This document shows, in pieces, positions 36,537 to 46,226 of a stretch of DNA of 64,000 bases. A program made the position numbers and the translations under genes. The notes beneath the pieces were generated by a model. That model worked only from the letters and a program-made list of their open reading frames with translations. It ran no database searches and had not been told where the DNA came from. The DNA comes from Gammaproteobacteria bacterium (GTDB lineage Bacteria; Pseudomonadota; Gammaproteobacteria; Legionellales; Legionellaceae). The DNA is taken from NCBI GenBank assembly GCA_013289415.1, contig JABDAB010000001.1, positions 80,891 through 144,890 of the forward strand, in the 5' to 3' direction. How positions within the stretch are numbered: position 1 is the first letter of the stretch; each line of letters opens with the position of its first letter.

Positions 36537-36648
36537 TGAAGTTTATGTTGACAAGCGTGTATCACTTCCTATAAAAGGGTTTCATTTGTTGCTTGATCGA
36601 GTTTTTGCCCTGAGTTTTTGGACTCGTTGCGCAGGATGTAAAAATTAT

Positions 36649-38961
36649 ATGATAAAAATAAGTAAAAATATTGTAGTCGTTGCATGTTGTGCCACGGCAT
36701 TGGCGTTGTCGGCTCAAGTGTATGCTGAAAATGGTTTTATTGTACGCGATATCAAGGTAGCTGGTTTGCAGCGGGTAAGCGTCGGCACGGTATTGAATTA
36801 TTTGCCTATTCAGGTAGGCGAAGAAATTGGACCGAAGTCTACTCCACAAATTATTCGCGCTTTATATGAGACGGGGTTTTTTCAATCCGTCGTGCTTGAA
36901 CGGCAGGGCAATACTTTGGTCGTTCAAGTCGTTGAGCGATCAACTATTGGGTCGGTTACCGTTGTGGGTAATAAAGAAATCCCCAGTGATAAAATGAAAG
37001 AGCTGCTAAAAGACATGGGGCTGGTGAAAGGGCGCGTGTTTCAGCGAGCATCGTTGGAACGGCTCGAGAAGGAGCTTAAGCAAGCTTATAATGCGCGAGG
37101 CAAATACAATGCGCGGATTAATGCCAAAGTAACCGACTTGACTGAAAACCGCGTGGCCATCAACGTGGTGGTGTCTGAAGGTCGTGTGTCACGCATTAAA
37201 GAAATCAAGATTATTGGTAATCATGATTTCACTGCGAATGAATTGCGGCCTGAGCTGGCATTGTCCTCGAGCAACGTATTTACCTATTTCACTAAAAAAG
37301 ATCAGTATTCCAAAGCCTCAATGGACGCATCATTGGAAGCTCTACGCTCTTTTTACCTGAATCATGGTTATTTGAAATTTAATATTGTCTCCTCACAGGT
37401 TTTGTTAGCTCCGGATAAAAAGGATGTGTTTGTTAATATTCACATTGAGGAAGGTCCGCAATATCATTTTTCCGGCTTTGCTGTGACAGGTAAAACAATT
37501 CTGCCTAAAAAACAAATAGAATCGCTGGTTCAGGTTAAAAAAGGTCACGTGTTTTCTCGTCAACAAGTGACAGAAACCATTTCCTCTATCGGTTTGGCGC
37601 TTGGCGATGTAGGGTTTGGATTTCCAGCGGTCAACGCGGAACCTCGCATTGATGAAACCAATAAAACGGTATTTATTACGTTTGTGGTTGATCCAGGCCG
37701 GCATGTTTACGTGCGTCGTATTGATTTTCATGGCAACACCAAAACGGCTGATTACGTTTTGCGCAACATTATTACTCAGGATGAGGGCGCTTTGTTATCC
37801 CTGCATAATATCAAAGAATCTGAACGTAAATTGCGAATGTTAAATTATTTGAAAGACATTAATATCAAAACAACACCCGTTCCAGGTGCTAACAATCAAG
37901 TTGATCTGGATGTGCAGTTGGAAGAGGCTCCTTCAGCTGAAGCCACAGCGTCATTGGGCTATGGTACGACCGGGCCACAAGTTAATGCCGCATTTAACCA
38001 ATACAACTTTATGGGAACAGGCCGCACCGTTGGTGTAGGTTTTAACGCAAGCTACTGGGGACAGGATTATACATTTAATTACTACAACCCTTTTTATACT
38101 AAAACAGGCGTTGGCCGAGGTTTTGACTTGTATTTCCAGACAGTTGATCCGAAGCATTTGGATGTTAGTGCGTATAGCTCCGATCGATATGGTTCTGATA
38201 TAAATTATAATGTTCCGCTGGGTGAAAAAAATAGTCTGCAGTTTGGGTATGGGTATCAGGGACTTCGTATTAAATCCGTTGGTAGCGTGCTGCAAATTCA
38301 AAATTTTGTGAATCAATACGGACGTGACTTTAATCAAATCCGGTTAATGTCAGGATGGAGTCGTAATAGTTATGATCAAATGCCCTATCCCACACGTGGA
38401 ACGAATCAACAGGCAGGATTGCTATTTGCATTGCCAGCAACGTCTGAGTCACTGACTTATTATAAGGCATCGTATCAGGCGCGAGTATATTATCCTCTGA
38501 TTCAAGGGTTTATAGCGACGCTAATGGGGAATGTGGGCTACGGAAACACTTGGCATAGTCAAGGATTACCCTTTTACGAAAACTACTTTGCAGGGGGTAA
38601 TGCACAGCCAGGACAGGTTCGTGGTTTTGACAGTTACTCACTGGGCCCTAAAGATAATCATGGCAATGCAATTGGTGCTAACGTCCTGGTAAATGGTAAT
38701 GCTGGCTTGGTCTTACCGTATCCGATTAGTCGTGAAACACTGCGTGTTAGCTTGTTCGTTGATGCGGGTAATGTATTTGTTCAGGGAACGCCGATAGCCT
38801 TTAGCGGCACAAATACTGGATCTATGCGTTACTCCGGTGGTGTATCAGTCGAGTGGCGATCACCGTTTGGTCCATTAGCCTTTAGTTTGGCTACACCATT
38901 TAATGCAGAGCGCCTGGATAGAGTACAACCGTTTGCGTTCTCAGTGTCGTCAGGTTTTTAA
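36649..38961 (+). CDS. bamA: Outer-membrane assembly factor BamA
   Basis: From ATG 36649 the product is 770 aa with signal peptide (MIKISKNIVVVACCATALAL ending near AQVYA). Five POTRA domains follow (about 25-425; FIVRDIKVAGLQRVSVGTVL is POTRA1). The C-terminal 16-strand barrel holds the conserved VRGF motif (GQVRGFDSYSLGP) and ends in F, as outer-membrane proteins do. It folds beta-barrels into the outer membrane. It sits 112 bp after rseP, in the usual order rseP-bamA-skp. Confidence 0.95.
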   Translation: MIKISKNIVVVACCATALALSAQVYAENGFIVRDIKVAGLQRVSVGTVLNYLPIQVGEEIGPKSTPQIIRALYETGFFQSVVLERQGNTLVVQVVERSTIGSVTVVGNKEIPSDKMKELLKDMGLVKGRVFQRASLERLEKELKQAYNARGKYNARINAKVTDLTENRVAINVVVSEGRVSRIKEIKIIGNHDFTANELRPELALSSSNVFTYFTKKDQYSKASMDASLEALRSFYLNHGYLKFNIVSSQVLLAPDKKDVFVNIHIEEGPQYHFSGFAVTGKTILPKKQIESLVQVKKGHVFSRQQVTETISSIGLALGDVGFGFPAVNAEPRIDETNKTVFITFVVDPGRHVYVRRIDFHGNTKTADYVLRNIITQDEGALLSLHNIKESERKLRMLNYLKDINIKTTPVPGANNQVDLDVQLEEAPSAEATASLGYGTTGPQVNAAFNQYNFMGTGRTVGVGFNASYWGQDYTFNYYNPFYTKTGVGRGFDLYFQTVDPKHLDVSAYSSDRYGSDINYNVPLGEKNSLQFGYGYQGLRIKSVGSVLQIQNFVNQYGRDFNQIRLMSGWSRNSYDQMPYPTRGTNQQAGLLFALPATSESLTYYKASYQARVYYPLIQGFIATLMGNVGYGNTWHSQGLPFYENYFAGGNAQPGQVRGFDSYSLGPKDNHGNAIGANVLVNGNAGLVLPYPISRETLRVSLFVDAGNVFVQGTPIAFSGTNTGSMRYSGGVSVEWRSPFGPLAFSLATPFNAERLDRVQPFAFSVSSGF

Positions 38962-38987
38962 TTGTTATTATCGCAACCGGTAATGAT

Positions 38988-39016
38988 TTGTGCTAGCATT
39001 TATAGCCAATTAAAAT
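38988..39016 (+). promoter_or_regulatory. Probable promoter of skp
   Basis: TTGTGC (38988-38993) and TAAAAT (39011-39016) are separated by 17 bp in the gap between bamA and skp. A small hairpin ACGCA-GGAA-TGCGT follows in the leader. The start codon is at 39091 with AGGAG upstream. Confidence 0.45.
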
Positions 39017-39090
39017 AGATGTCTCACGCAGGAATGCGTAAGGCAAAGTTTGTGGTAAGGTCGGTAGGTTTTTGAATCAGGAGTGGAATC

Positions 39091-39591
39091 ATGAAGCAAA
39101 TTGGTGGTGTTTTAATAGCGTTAATGTTGGTAATCAGTGCTGGCAGTACTTTTGCAGATGGCACTAAAATCGGCGTGGTTGATTTGCAAAAAATCATGCA
39201 GACATCAACCCAGATGAAAGGTATCCAGGAAAAATTGGAAAAAGAATTCAAGCCACGTCGTGACAAACTGGTCGCAATGGAAGACGGCTTGAAAAAAGAT
39301 ATGGAAAAGTTCAAACGTGACACGGCTATCATGAGCCAGACACAGAGAAAAGACCTGGAAAAACAAATTGTCGGTACACAGCAACAATTTGAAAGAGAAG
39401 GTCAGCAGTATCAACAGGAACTGAGCACAGCACACAATGAAGCGATGGAAGAATTTTACAATAAAATCCGTGCTGCCATTGCTAAAGTAGCAGAAAGTGA
39501 AAAATATGACCTCGTTTTTCAAAAAGATGCGGCACCGTTTAGCGTAGAAAAACTGGATGTCACAGCGAAGGTTATGCAGGAAATTAATTGA
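39091..39591 (+). CDS. skp: Periplasmic chaperone Skp/OmpH
   Basis: The 166-aa product has a signal peptide (cleaved after about residue 22, STFADG). KIGVVDLQKIMQTS starts the body. A long charged helical hairpin (about 45-125) and a closing strand (KYDLVFQKDAAPFS) follow, the jellyfish-like plan of Skp. It holds unfolded outer-membrane proteins for BamA. It is separated from bamA by 129 bp holding a probable promoter and from fabZ by 90 bp. lpxD, often next, is absent. Confidence 0.93.
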   Translation: MKQIGGVLIALMLVISAGSTFADGTKIGVVDLQKIMQTSTQMKGIQEKLEKEFKPRRDKLVAMEDGLKKDMEKFKRDTAIMSQTQRKDLEKQIVGTQQQFEREGQQYQQELSTAHNEAMEEFYNKIRAAIAKVAESEKYDLVFQKDAAPFSVEKLDVTAKVMQEIN

Positions 39592-39604
39592 TATTGCCGA
39601 AGGC

Positions 39605-39632
39605 GGATGAGGGGATATATTACCCTTCATCC
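39605..39632 (+). terminator. Hairpin in the skp-fabZ gap
   Basis: GGATGAGGGG (39605-39614) pairs with CCCTTCATCC (39623-39632), a 10-bp stem with one G-U pair and an 8-base AT loop. No U tract follows. It may attenuate read-through from skp into fabZ-lpxA. Confidence 0.4.
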
Positions 39633-39681
39633 TGCTACTTGCGTTTAAGTCGTTTTTAAAGAATTAAGTGAGAGATTTCCC

Positions 39682-40143
39682 ATGAGTGGATTTGTGGATA
39701 TTAATAAAATTCTTGATTTATTACCGCATCGTTATCCCTTCATCCTGGTTGACAGGGTTCTGGATTACAAAGTATTTGATTATATAGTTGCCACGAAAAA
39801 TGTGACCATTAACGAGCCTTTTTTTTCTGGACATTTTCCCGGCAATCCCATCATGCCAGGCGTATTGATGCTGGAGTCTATGGCACAAGCGAGTGCTATA
39901 CTGTCAAATCTGTCGCGAACGCCGAAAGAAGGGTATGAATTTTTGTATTTTTTTGCAGGAATTGACAATGCCAAATTCAAACAGGTTGTTACACCAGGTG
40001 ATCAATTGCGTCTGAATATAAAATTAATTGGACAAAAACGCGATTTTTGGCGTATGCATGGGGAAGTTTTTGTCGGTGAAAAACTGGCCTGCTCTGCAGA
40101 TTTAATGAGTGCCGCGAAGGAAATTAAAAAAAGTGATAAGTGA
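39682..40143 (+). CDS. fabZ: 3-hydroxyacyl-ACP dehydratase FabZ
   Basis: The 153-aa hot-dog-fold enzyme has LPHRYPFILVDRVLD and the active-site segment FSGHFPGNPIMPGVLMLE (His and Glu). It dehydrates beta-hydroxyacyl-ACP in fatty acid synthesis and competes with lpxA for the hydroxyacyl pool, which fits their coupling. AAGTGAGAG is upstream. lpxA starts inside its last four codons. Confidence 0.95.
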   Translation: MSGFVDINKILDLLPHRYPFILVDRVLDYKVFDYIVATKNVTINEPFFSGHFPGNPIMPGVLMLESMAQASAILSNLSRTPKEGYEFLYFFAGIDNAKFKQVVTPGDQLRLNIKLIGQKRDFWRMHGEVFVGEKLACSADLMSAAKEIKKSDK

Positions 40144-40903
40144 ACATGCGATAATTCATCCTTCAGCCAAATTAGGCGCAGGGGTAACCGTAGGTCCAGG
40201 AACCATTATTGGTGCTGATGTTGATATTGGAGAAGGAACTTGGATTGGTCCACATGTGGTTATTCAAGGACCAACAGTTATCGGTAAGCATAACAAAATT
40301 TTTCAATTTGCATCTGTTGGCGATGAACCACAAGATATAACCTATCAAGGCGAAGCAACACGTCTGGAAATTGGTGATCATAACGTTATTCGTGAATTTT
40401 GCATGATCAGCCGAGGCACAGTAAAAGGCGGTGGTCTTACACGGCTTGGCGATCACAATTTTCTGATGGCCTATTCGCACATTGGCCACGACTGCATGGT
40501 TGGCAATCAGGTTATTATGGTGAATTACTCAGCATTGTCTGGTCATGTCATCATCGATGATTATGCAATTATTGGTGCTTATGCTGCAGTTCATCAATTT
40601 TGTCAGGTGGGTGCATATGCATTTATTGCGCGCGCCACTTACGTTAATAAGGATGTGTTGCCCTACGTCATGATTGCCGGCCATACAACATCGGCATGTG
40701 GTATTAATACAGTAGGACTTCGACGACGAGGTTTCTCATCCTCAGCGATTGACTATTTGCGCCGTGCTTATAAAGTTATTTTTAGAAAGGGATTAACAGT
40801 ACAACAAGCGCTGAGTGAACTGGATCTAATGAAAGAAGATTGCCCAGAATTGGTGCCTATGATTGAGGCATTGATGAAATCTACGCGCGGGATTGTTCGG
40901 TAG
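40133..40903 (+). CDS. lpxA: UDP-N-acetylglucosamine acyltransferase LpxA
   Basis: The 256-aa left-handed parallel beta-helix protein has hexapeptide repeats (GAGVTVGPGTIIGADVDIGE), catalytic His in YSHIGHDCMVGN, and C-terminal helices. It starts lipid A synthesis. GTG 40133 with AAGGAAA upstream is chosen since it gives the expected N-terminus (ISEHAIIHPSAKLG). An ATG at 40109 would lie deeper inside fabZ. Overlap with fabZ is 11 bp. Confidence 0.93.
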   Translation: MISEHAIIHPSAKLGAGVTVGPGTIIGADVDIGEGTWIGPHVVIQGPTVIGKHNKIFQFASVGDEPQDITYQGEATRLEIGDHNVIREFCMISRGTVKGGGLTRLGDHNFLMAYSHIGHDCMVGNQVIMVNYSALSGHVIIDDYAIIGAYAAVHQFCQVGAYAFIARATYVNKDVLPYVMIAGHTTSACGINTVGLRRRGFSSSAIDYLRRAYKVIFRKGLTVQQALSELDLMKEDCPELVPMIEALMKSTRGIVR

Positions 40904-41052
40904 GTTGAGCCAAGGCTTCGAGACGGTGTTAGGCATTAATAACTGCGGAGTCAGTATATAATTCAGTAACTGCTCGTAGGGTGATATTGACGTTCCTTGC
41001 CACGGAGCGAGTAGTTCATAATTCAAACCATTATTTTAAAATCAGGTGCCTT

Positions 41053-42330
41053 ATGTTAGATCCTCATTTACTAAGAGATAACCCGCAATACGTCGCGGAT
41101 CAATTAAAAAAACGTGGTTTTACGTTCGATGTGCCCGCATTCATTGCCCTTGATTCACAACGCAAAGCCCTGCAAGTAGCCACTCAAGCATTGCAAAATG
41201 AGCGTAATCAACGCTCTAAAGACATTGGTCTTGCTAAATCACGCAATGAAGACATCACGCCAATGCGCACGGAAGTAGGTCGCATCAGTGATGAGATGGA
41301 AGCCAAAAAGGCAGAGCTCGCGGCGATCCTGCATCAAATTGAGGACATCAGCCTGCGGTTACCAAACCTCCCGCATGAATCTGTACCCATTGGTCGTAAT
41401 GAAGAAGACAATCAAGAAGTTCGTCGCTGGGGGAATGTGCCTGAGTTTGATTTTGAGGCTAAATCGCATGATGTATTAGGTGAAGGCTTGGGACAAATGG
41501 ATTTCGCACTGGCATCCAAAATCACCGGTAGCCGGTTTGTTGTGATGAAATCACAACTGGCAAAACTACATCGAGCACTGATTCAATTTATGCTGGATGT
41601 ACATACAGAAGAGCACGGTTACCAGGAAATTTACGTACCCTACATCGTTAACGCAGACAGCCTGCGTGGCACAGGGCAATTGCCAAAATTTGAAGAAGAT
41701 CTATTCAGGATTCAAGGCGATGCCGGTTACTATTTGACCTCCACAGCTGAAATCCCCGTCACCAATACCGTGCGCGACATGATTTTGAATGTTGAATCCT
41801 TACCTATTCGATACGCCTGCCATTCACCCTGTTTTCGCAGCGAAGCGGGTTCTTATGGCAAAGACACCAAAGGCTTGATTCGCCAGCATCAATTTGAAAA
41901 AGTTGAGCTGGTATGGGTCACGACTCCGGAATCATCTTATGATGCTCTGGAGCAGCTGACTAGCCACGCGGAATCGATTTTGCAGCGCCTAGAATTACCG
42001 TACCGCGTTTTGATCCTGTGCACTGGTGACATGGGTGCCGGGGCTGCTAAAACGTATGATTTGGAAGTGTGGTTACCCAGCCAAAACACGTATCGTGAAA
42101 TTTCATCCTGTAGCAACACAGAGTCTTTCCAAGCTCGGCGCATGCAAACGCGCTATCGAAATTCCGCAACCAACGACATGGAGCTAGTGCACACATTGAA
42201 TGGATCAGGACTCGCTGTGGGCAGGACGCTGGTCGCTATTATGGAAAATTATCAGGACAAAGACGGAAATATTCATATTCCTCAAGCATTGCGATCATAT
42301 ATGGCTGGACTTGAGGTCATTGAAGCTTAA
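41053..42330 (+). CDS. serS: Seryl-tRNA synthetase
   Basis: The 425-aa class II synthetase has an N-terminal tRNA-binding coiled coil (about 30-105). Motif 2 reads [14 protein letters not shown] followed by LIRQHQFEK, and motif 3 is [21 protein letters not shown] 41053 gives the expected start [12 protein letters not shown] 149-bp gap after lpxA holds no clear leader element. It converges with a small gene whose stop is 2 bases away. Confidence 0.96.
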   Translation: MLDPHLLRDNPQYVADQLKKRGFTFDVPAFIALDSQRKALQVATQALQNERNQRSKDIGLAKSRNEDITPMRTEVGRISDEMEAKKAELAAILHQIEDISLRLPNLPHESVPIGRNEEDNQEVRRWGNVPEFDFEAKSHDVLGEGLGQMDFALASKITGSRFVVMKSQLAKLHRALIQFMLDVHTEEHGYQEIYVPYIVNADSLRGTGQLPKFEEDLFRIQGDAGYYLTSTAEIPVTNTVRDMILNVESLPIRYACHSPCFRSEAGSYGKDTKGLIRQHQFEKVELVWVTTPESSYDALEQLTSHAESILQRLELPYRVLILCTGDMGAGAAKTYDLEVWLPSQNTYREISSCSNTESFQARRMQTRYRNSATNDMELVHTLNGSGLAVGRTLVAIMENYQDKDGNIHIPQALRSYMAGLEVIEA

Positions 42331-42332
42331 AT

Positions 42333-42680
42333 TCACATATCTAGATTGAATTGAAAATCCTCAAGGCTATCAGTACTTGGGCTTTTCAAAAATATACCTT
42401 GATTCGAGACAGGATGTTGTTTAACTTCCTTACTGTTTGCTTCTATATCTAAATCTTCGTTGCCTTTTGCAACCGATTCATTGTTATCGATGTTTTGTGG
42501 CGCATTGATCTCTTCAGACTCATCCGAGTGTTCTGCGTTGAAAATAGACTCCTCTGTATGTAATAAACTTGTGACCACGTTCCAAGTCAATTCAGAATGG
42601 AACTTTCCCGACGAAGTGTGTGTCTTGGGTTGAAATATTGGAATATTTAATTGTTCAGTCTTGGAGTGACGGTCATACAT
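42333..42680 (-). CDS. Unknown small acidic protein (115 aa)
   Basis: I do not recognise it. From ATG 42680 (MYDRHSKTEQLNIPIF) the protein is hydrophilic, rich in Ser, Glu and Asn, with no signal peptide or membrane segment, and is probably largely disordered (HSDESEEINAPQNIDNNES). An upstream in-frame ATG at 42713 would add 11 residues. It ends 2 bases from serS in convergent orientation. A regulator-tail or effector role is conceivable but unsupported. Confidence 0.5.
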   Translation of the reverse strand: MYDRHSKTEQLNIPIFQPKTHTSSGKFHSELTWNVVTSLLHTEESIFNAEHSDESEEINAPQNIDNNESVAKGNEDLDIEANSKEVKQHPVSNQGIFLKSPSTDSLEDFQFNLDM

Positions 42681-42826
42681 AAATAATACGCTCTTAACTT
42701 TAAAAAAGAGCATTATACGCCGGTTTACCCATAAATGTGAATAGCGATATATACGTATTTTGTATTACCTGGCGTGTTACCATTGAACTTGATATATCAC
42801 GTTTTTAGTACTAATATTGTGTATTA

Positions 42827-42888
42827 GATCACGTTTTATCAACGATAAATGTGATATTTAACACCTTTATCGTTGATAAAACGTGATC
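42827..42888. promoter_or_regulatory. Perfect 23-bp inverted repeat before the ATPase/DUF4143 gene
   Basis: GATCACGTTTTATCAACGAT (start of arm 42827-42849) is the exact complement of the arm 42866-42888, with a 16-base spacer. Each arm contains the smaller palindrome TTTATC-GTT-GATAAA. A further ATCACGTTTT lies at 42797. The right arm ends one base before the GTG 42890. It could be an operator for autoregulation, an RNA hairpin sequestering initiation, or an insertion target/end. Confidence 0.8.
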
Positions 42889-42910
42889 AGTGAACCGATT
42901 CGGGTATCTT

Positions 42911-44221
42911 ATGAAACGAAATATTCTTGAAAATCTGATGGCTTGGCAAGCGGATTTACATCGTAAACCCTTGTTGCTTTATGGTGCGAGGCAAGTAGGT
43001 AAGACACACATATTAAATACATTTGCAAAAATTGCATACCGTGATCATGTGTATTTGAATTTTGAAGATAGTCCTGGATTAAAAAAATATTTTGAAACCA
43101 GTTTGGATCCGAAGGACATTATTTATAAACTATCAATACACTTTAACAAGCCCATTCATCCACAACATACGTTGATCATTTTTGATGAGGTACAGGAATG
43201 CCCTCACGCGCTGAATAGCTTAAAATATTTCAATGAAAATGCGAATGAATATCATGTCTGTGCCTGCGGTTCGTTGCTGGGGGTTAAAATGGGGAATAAA
43301 GAAGGATTCCCTGTTGGTAAAGTTAATTTTCAACATTTGTACCCATTAAGCTTTATGGAGTTTTTAGATGCTATTGGCGAGGTCATGTTAAAAGAGTACC
43401 TCATCGGCATTGCTAAAATAGAACCATTGCCTGAGCCTTTTCATCATAAATTGAATGAGTTATTAAGAATTTATTATTTTACCGGTGGTATGCCGGAGGC
43501 TGTATTAACCTATGTTAATAGCAAGGACTTTAATGCCGTAAGAAAAGTACATCAGGATATTTTGAAATCGTATGATCTTGATTTTTCAAAGCATGCTGCA
43601 AAAAGTTTAAGTATTAAGATTTCAGAAGTATGGAACTCCATCCCAAGTCAGTTGGCAAAAGAAAACAAGAAGTTTATTTATTCAATAGTGCGCTCAAGTG
43701 CCCGTGCCAGAGAGTATGAAGAAGCTATACAATGGTTAAATGCTGCGGGGTTGATATATAAAGTACATAACATTTCGACGCCCAAAATGCCCTTGAAAGC
43801 GTACAGTAATTTGGATATTTTTAAAGTTTATCTTCTGGATGTCGGATTATTGAATACGATTTCTGAATTGCCGGTTAGAGCTTTGTTGGATGGAGACCAA
43901 TTGTTTCAAGAGTTCCGGAGCTCACTGACTGAAAATTATGTATTTCAAGCTTTAGCGCCGTGCTTTCAAAATCAGTATTATTGGACAAGTCAGGGTAGTG
44001 CGGAGGTTGATTGCATTATTCAGCAGGCTGGTAATATTATTCCACTGGAAGTGAAGTCAAATGCATCCGTTAGAAGTAAAAGCTTGAAGATCTATGCAGA
44101 AAAATATAATCCGGAATTAATTTTGCGGGTGTCAATGTTAAATTTAAAGCAGGATGGCAAGGTGTTAAATATCCCGTTATATTTAATTGAGGAGATTACG
44201 CGACTCCTAAACCGCCTCTAA
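42911..44221 (+). CDS. P-loop ATPase with DUF4143 domain
   Basis: From ATG 42911 the product is 436 aa; GTG 42890 would add seven residues. Walker A is LLLYGARQVGKTH (about 26-38) and Walker B LIIFDEVQECP. The region CACGSLLGVKMGNKEGFPVGKV and YPLSFMEFLDAIGE are typical of the archaeal-type ATPase family. The C-terminal DUF4143 nuclease-like fold ends in AEVDCIIQQAGNIIPLEVKSN (E-VD...E-V-K, PD-(D/E)XK-like). Function of this family is unsettled. The genes are often mobile and patchy. It is preceded by a perfect inverted repeat and overlaps the ZIP gene end by 4 bp. Confidence 0.85.
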   Translation: MKRNILENLMAWQADLHRKPLLLYGARQVGKTHILNTFAKIAYRDHVYLNFEDSPGLKKYFETSLDPKDIIYKLSIHFNKPIHPQHTLIIFDEVQECPHALNSLKYFNENANEYHVCACGSLLGVKMGNKEGFPVGKVNFQHLYPLSFMEFLDAIGEVMLKEYLIGIAKIEPLPEPFHHKLNELLRIYYFTGGMPEAVLTYVNSKDFNAVRKVHQDILKSYDLDFSKHAAKSLSIKISEVWNSIPSQLAKENKKFIYSIVRSSARAREYEEAIQWLNAAGLIYKVHNISTPKMPLKAYSNLDIFKVYLLDVGLLNTISELPVRALLDGDQLFQEFRSSLTENYVFQALAPCFQNQYYWTSQGSAEVDCIIQQAGNIIPLEVKSNASVRSKSLKIYAEKYNPELILRVSMLNLKQDGKVLNIPLYLIEEITRLLNRL

Positions 44222-44973
44222 ACATAAGATGCCACTGACGCCATCAACAAAAACCCAATAATCACAAAGCTGAAATCACGCAAATTACAGCAGCGTTGAA
44301 CCATTACGCAACGTTCGAGACCGTGAAGGGTTCCGAGATACAGAAACGTGCCGGCGGATACGGCGATCAAAATGGGATCTATCAGAGAATTGGTTTCCAC
44401 TCCTCGACCAAAATACCAGCCTGTAAAAATACCCAGTGGTGTCATTAATGCAAAAACAACAAACAATATAGCGCTTTTTTTTGCGGTTAAGGAGCTTTTG
44501 TTTAACTGCATTGCAATCGCAAAACTTTCTGCCCATTTGTGGGTGATAATCGCCAGAAACAGCATGATAATCAAACCATATTCATGACTTAGGCCTAACG
44601 CTGTACCAAGTACTAATGAGTGAACGGATAACATGAGCCAGGCCAGGATGGCAAAGGCCGGATGGGATGCGTCATTGTGGTGATACAGTTCCTTGCCGAT
44701 ATGTTCAAGCCACAAAAACAGCAGGAAAATACCACCGGTAATCAGGTAGGCAAATGGGTAATGGTAGCCCATGGTATTAAACATGGCATTCGATTCAGGC
44801 AACATGTGTAGCAAGGCGGCTCCGAGAAATACACCGGTTGCCAATGTTTCGCCTATTGGGAAATCAAAATGCTCGTCTTTGCTCAGGCGTTTTTTAAATG
44901 GATACCAGCCTGCGAGTAGGATTACAGCCAAAATGCTGAGTGCAAAAAATAATTTTAATGTGGCCGTGGCCAT
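44218..44973 (-). CDS. ZIP family metal transporter
   Basis: The 251-aa protein has eight membrane segments. It carries the ZIP metal-site motifs ATGVFLGAALLHMLPE (TM4-like, H and E) and SVHSLVLGTALGL then HKWAESFAIAMQL (TM4-TM5 H-x3-E). It would take up zinc or another divalent metal. It lies 12 bases after the CDF gene, making an importer-exporter pair. Confidence 0.85.
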   Translation of the reverse strand: MATATLKLFFALSILAVILLAGWYPFKKRLSKDEHFDFPIGETLATGVFLGAALLHMLPESNAMFNTMGYHYPFAYLITGGIFLLFLWLEHIGKELYHHNDASHPAFAILAWLMLSVHSLVLGTALGLSHEYGLIIMLFLAIITHKWAESFAIAMQLNKSSLTAKKSAILFVVFALMTPLGIFTGWYFGRGVETNSLIDPILIAVSAGTFLYLGTLHGLERCVMVQRCCNLRDFSFVIIGFLLMASVASYV

Positions 44974-44985
44974 ATGGTGTGATCC

Positions 44986-46140
44986 TTAACTTTTACTTAC
45001 ATGAAGTATAGCAAGCGTTGCCGTATGGCTCAATAAACGAACCGCTGTAATATTGGTTTGTGTGGCCAGATCATCTTTAATACGTTGCTGAAGTGCATCC
45101 GCTTGGCCGAGCGGTTGATCGCATATTAAGTCGATTGACAGACTTCCATCAAGATAATGCAATATCCAGTGCTGAATACCAGGGTAATCAGCCCGCCACT
45201 TTTCCAGAAATTCAAGCTCGACGGCCTGACGATTGGGCAAATTGAATGATGGCTCAGAGGTCTCATCATCTTCTGGATCAACATGCACAGTAACATCATT
45301 GACACGTTCAAGCTGTTCAACCAGTGCGAGATGTACATGTTGAGCCACAAAATGTCCTTCGGACACTGAAATCATGGGGGATACCTGGATGTGTACGTCA
45401 ATAAAAATATCACCACCCATCATGCGCGTGCGCAATTGATGAATTTTTTGCACACCGTCTATGCTACGAATAATTTGTTCAATTTCCGTCAATAGTTGTT
45501 GATCAACTGCCGTATCAACGAGTTCTTTGACACTATTCCACCCATAACTCAAACCCATTTGAATAATCATGCAACCCACAACAATGGCTGCCAGCCCATC
45601 AAACCATACCCAGCCCAATAGACTCCCAATCAGGCCGATTACAACTACGGCAGATGAGGCAGCATCAGAGCGGTGATGCCAGGCATTGGCAATAATCAAA
45701 TCCGAGTGAATACGCTTGCCAACACGACGCGTGCAGTGGAATAAGACCTCATTAGCTAAAATAGATAAAGCAGCAATGGGTAAAGCGAAAGAGCTGGGCA
45801 TCGTATGTTGATTAAAAATGATTTCATCCAGTGAGTCCCAGGCAATGCCTACACCTGCAAGAATGAGTAGCAGGGCCAATATAAATGTTGCGGCCGTTTC
45901 GATGCGTTTGTGGCCATATTGATGAGACTCGTCGGCATCTTGACTGCCATATTTGGATGCAAAAAGAACCATCATGTCTGTCACGAGGTCGGCAAACGAA
46001 TGTATCCCATCAGCAATCAAGGCATGTGAATGAAAAATGACGCCACCAATGAGCTTGATAAAACCTAGTAATGCGTTAACCACGGCACCTATCAAAGTGA
46101 TTTTTTTTGCTTGGCCATATCGATCATGTTGATGCATCAT
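44986..46140 (-). CDS. Cation diffusion facilitator (CDF) efflux transporter
   Basis: The 384-aa product has six membrane segments, the CDF site motifs HALIADGIHSFADLVTD (H-x3-D in TM2) and WHHRSDAASS (H-x3-D in TM5), and a cytosolic C-terminal domain (MMGGDIFIDVHIQVSP; VNDVTVHVDPED). It exports zinc, iron or manganese. The metal cannot be told from sequence alone. First gene of the CDF-ZIP pair; start MMHQHDRYGQ. Confidence 0.9.
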   Translation of the reverse strand: MMHQHDRYGQAKKITLIGAVVNALLGFIKLIGGVIFHSHALIADGIHSFADLVTDMMVLFASKYGSQDADESHQYGHKRIETAATFILALLLILAGVGIAWDSLDEIIFNQHTMPSSFALPIAALSILANEVLFHCTRRVGKRIHSDLIIANAWHHRSDAASSAVVVIGLIGSLLGWVWFDGLAAIVVGCMIIQMGLSYGWNSVKELVDTAVDQQLLTEIEQIIRSIDGVQKIHQLRTRMMGGDIFIDVHIQVSPMISVSEGHFVAQHVHLALVEQLERVNDVTVHVDPEDDETSEPSFNLPNRQAVELEFLEKWRADYPGIQHWILHYLDGSLSIDLICDQPLGQADALQQRIKDDLATQTNITAVRLLSHTATLAILHVSKS

Positions 46141-46226
46141 TTACCTTGAGTCAGTGCGGCTGGGTAGTTCCAAACCAGGACGCTATATCGTGTATTATCA
46201 ATGAGTTTAATATCCTGCCCACAGAG

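Noticed and set aside
36511..36648. N-terminal extension of BamA from upstream ATG 36511
   Set aside because: It lies within rseP and would bury the clear signal peptide starting at ATG 36649.
40904..41052. T-box or other tRNA-responsive leader before serS
   Set aside because: No specifier stem, T-box core or terminator/antiterminator pair could be found, and T-boxes are not expected in this group.
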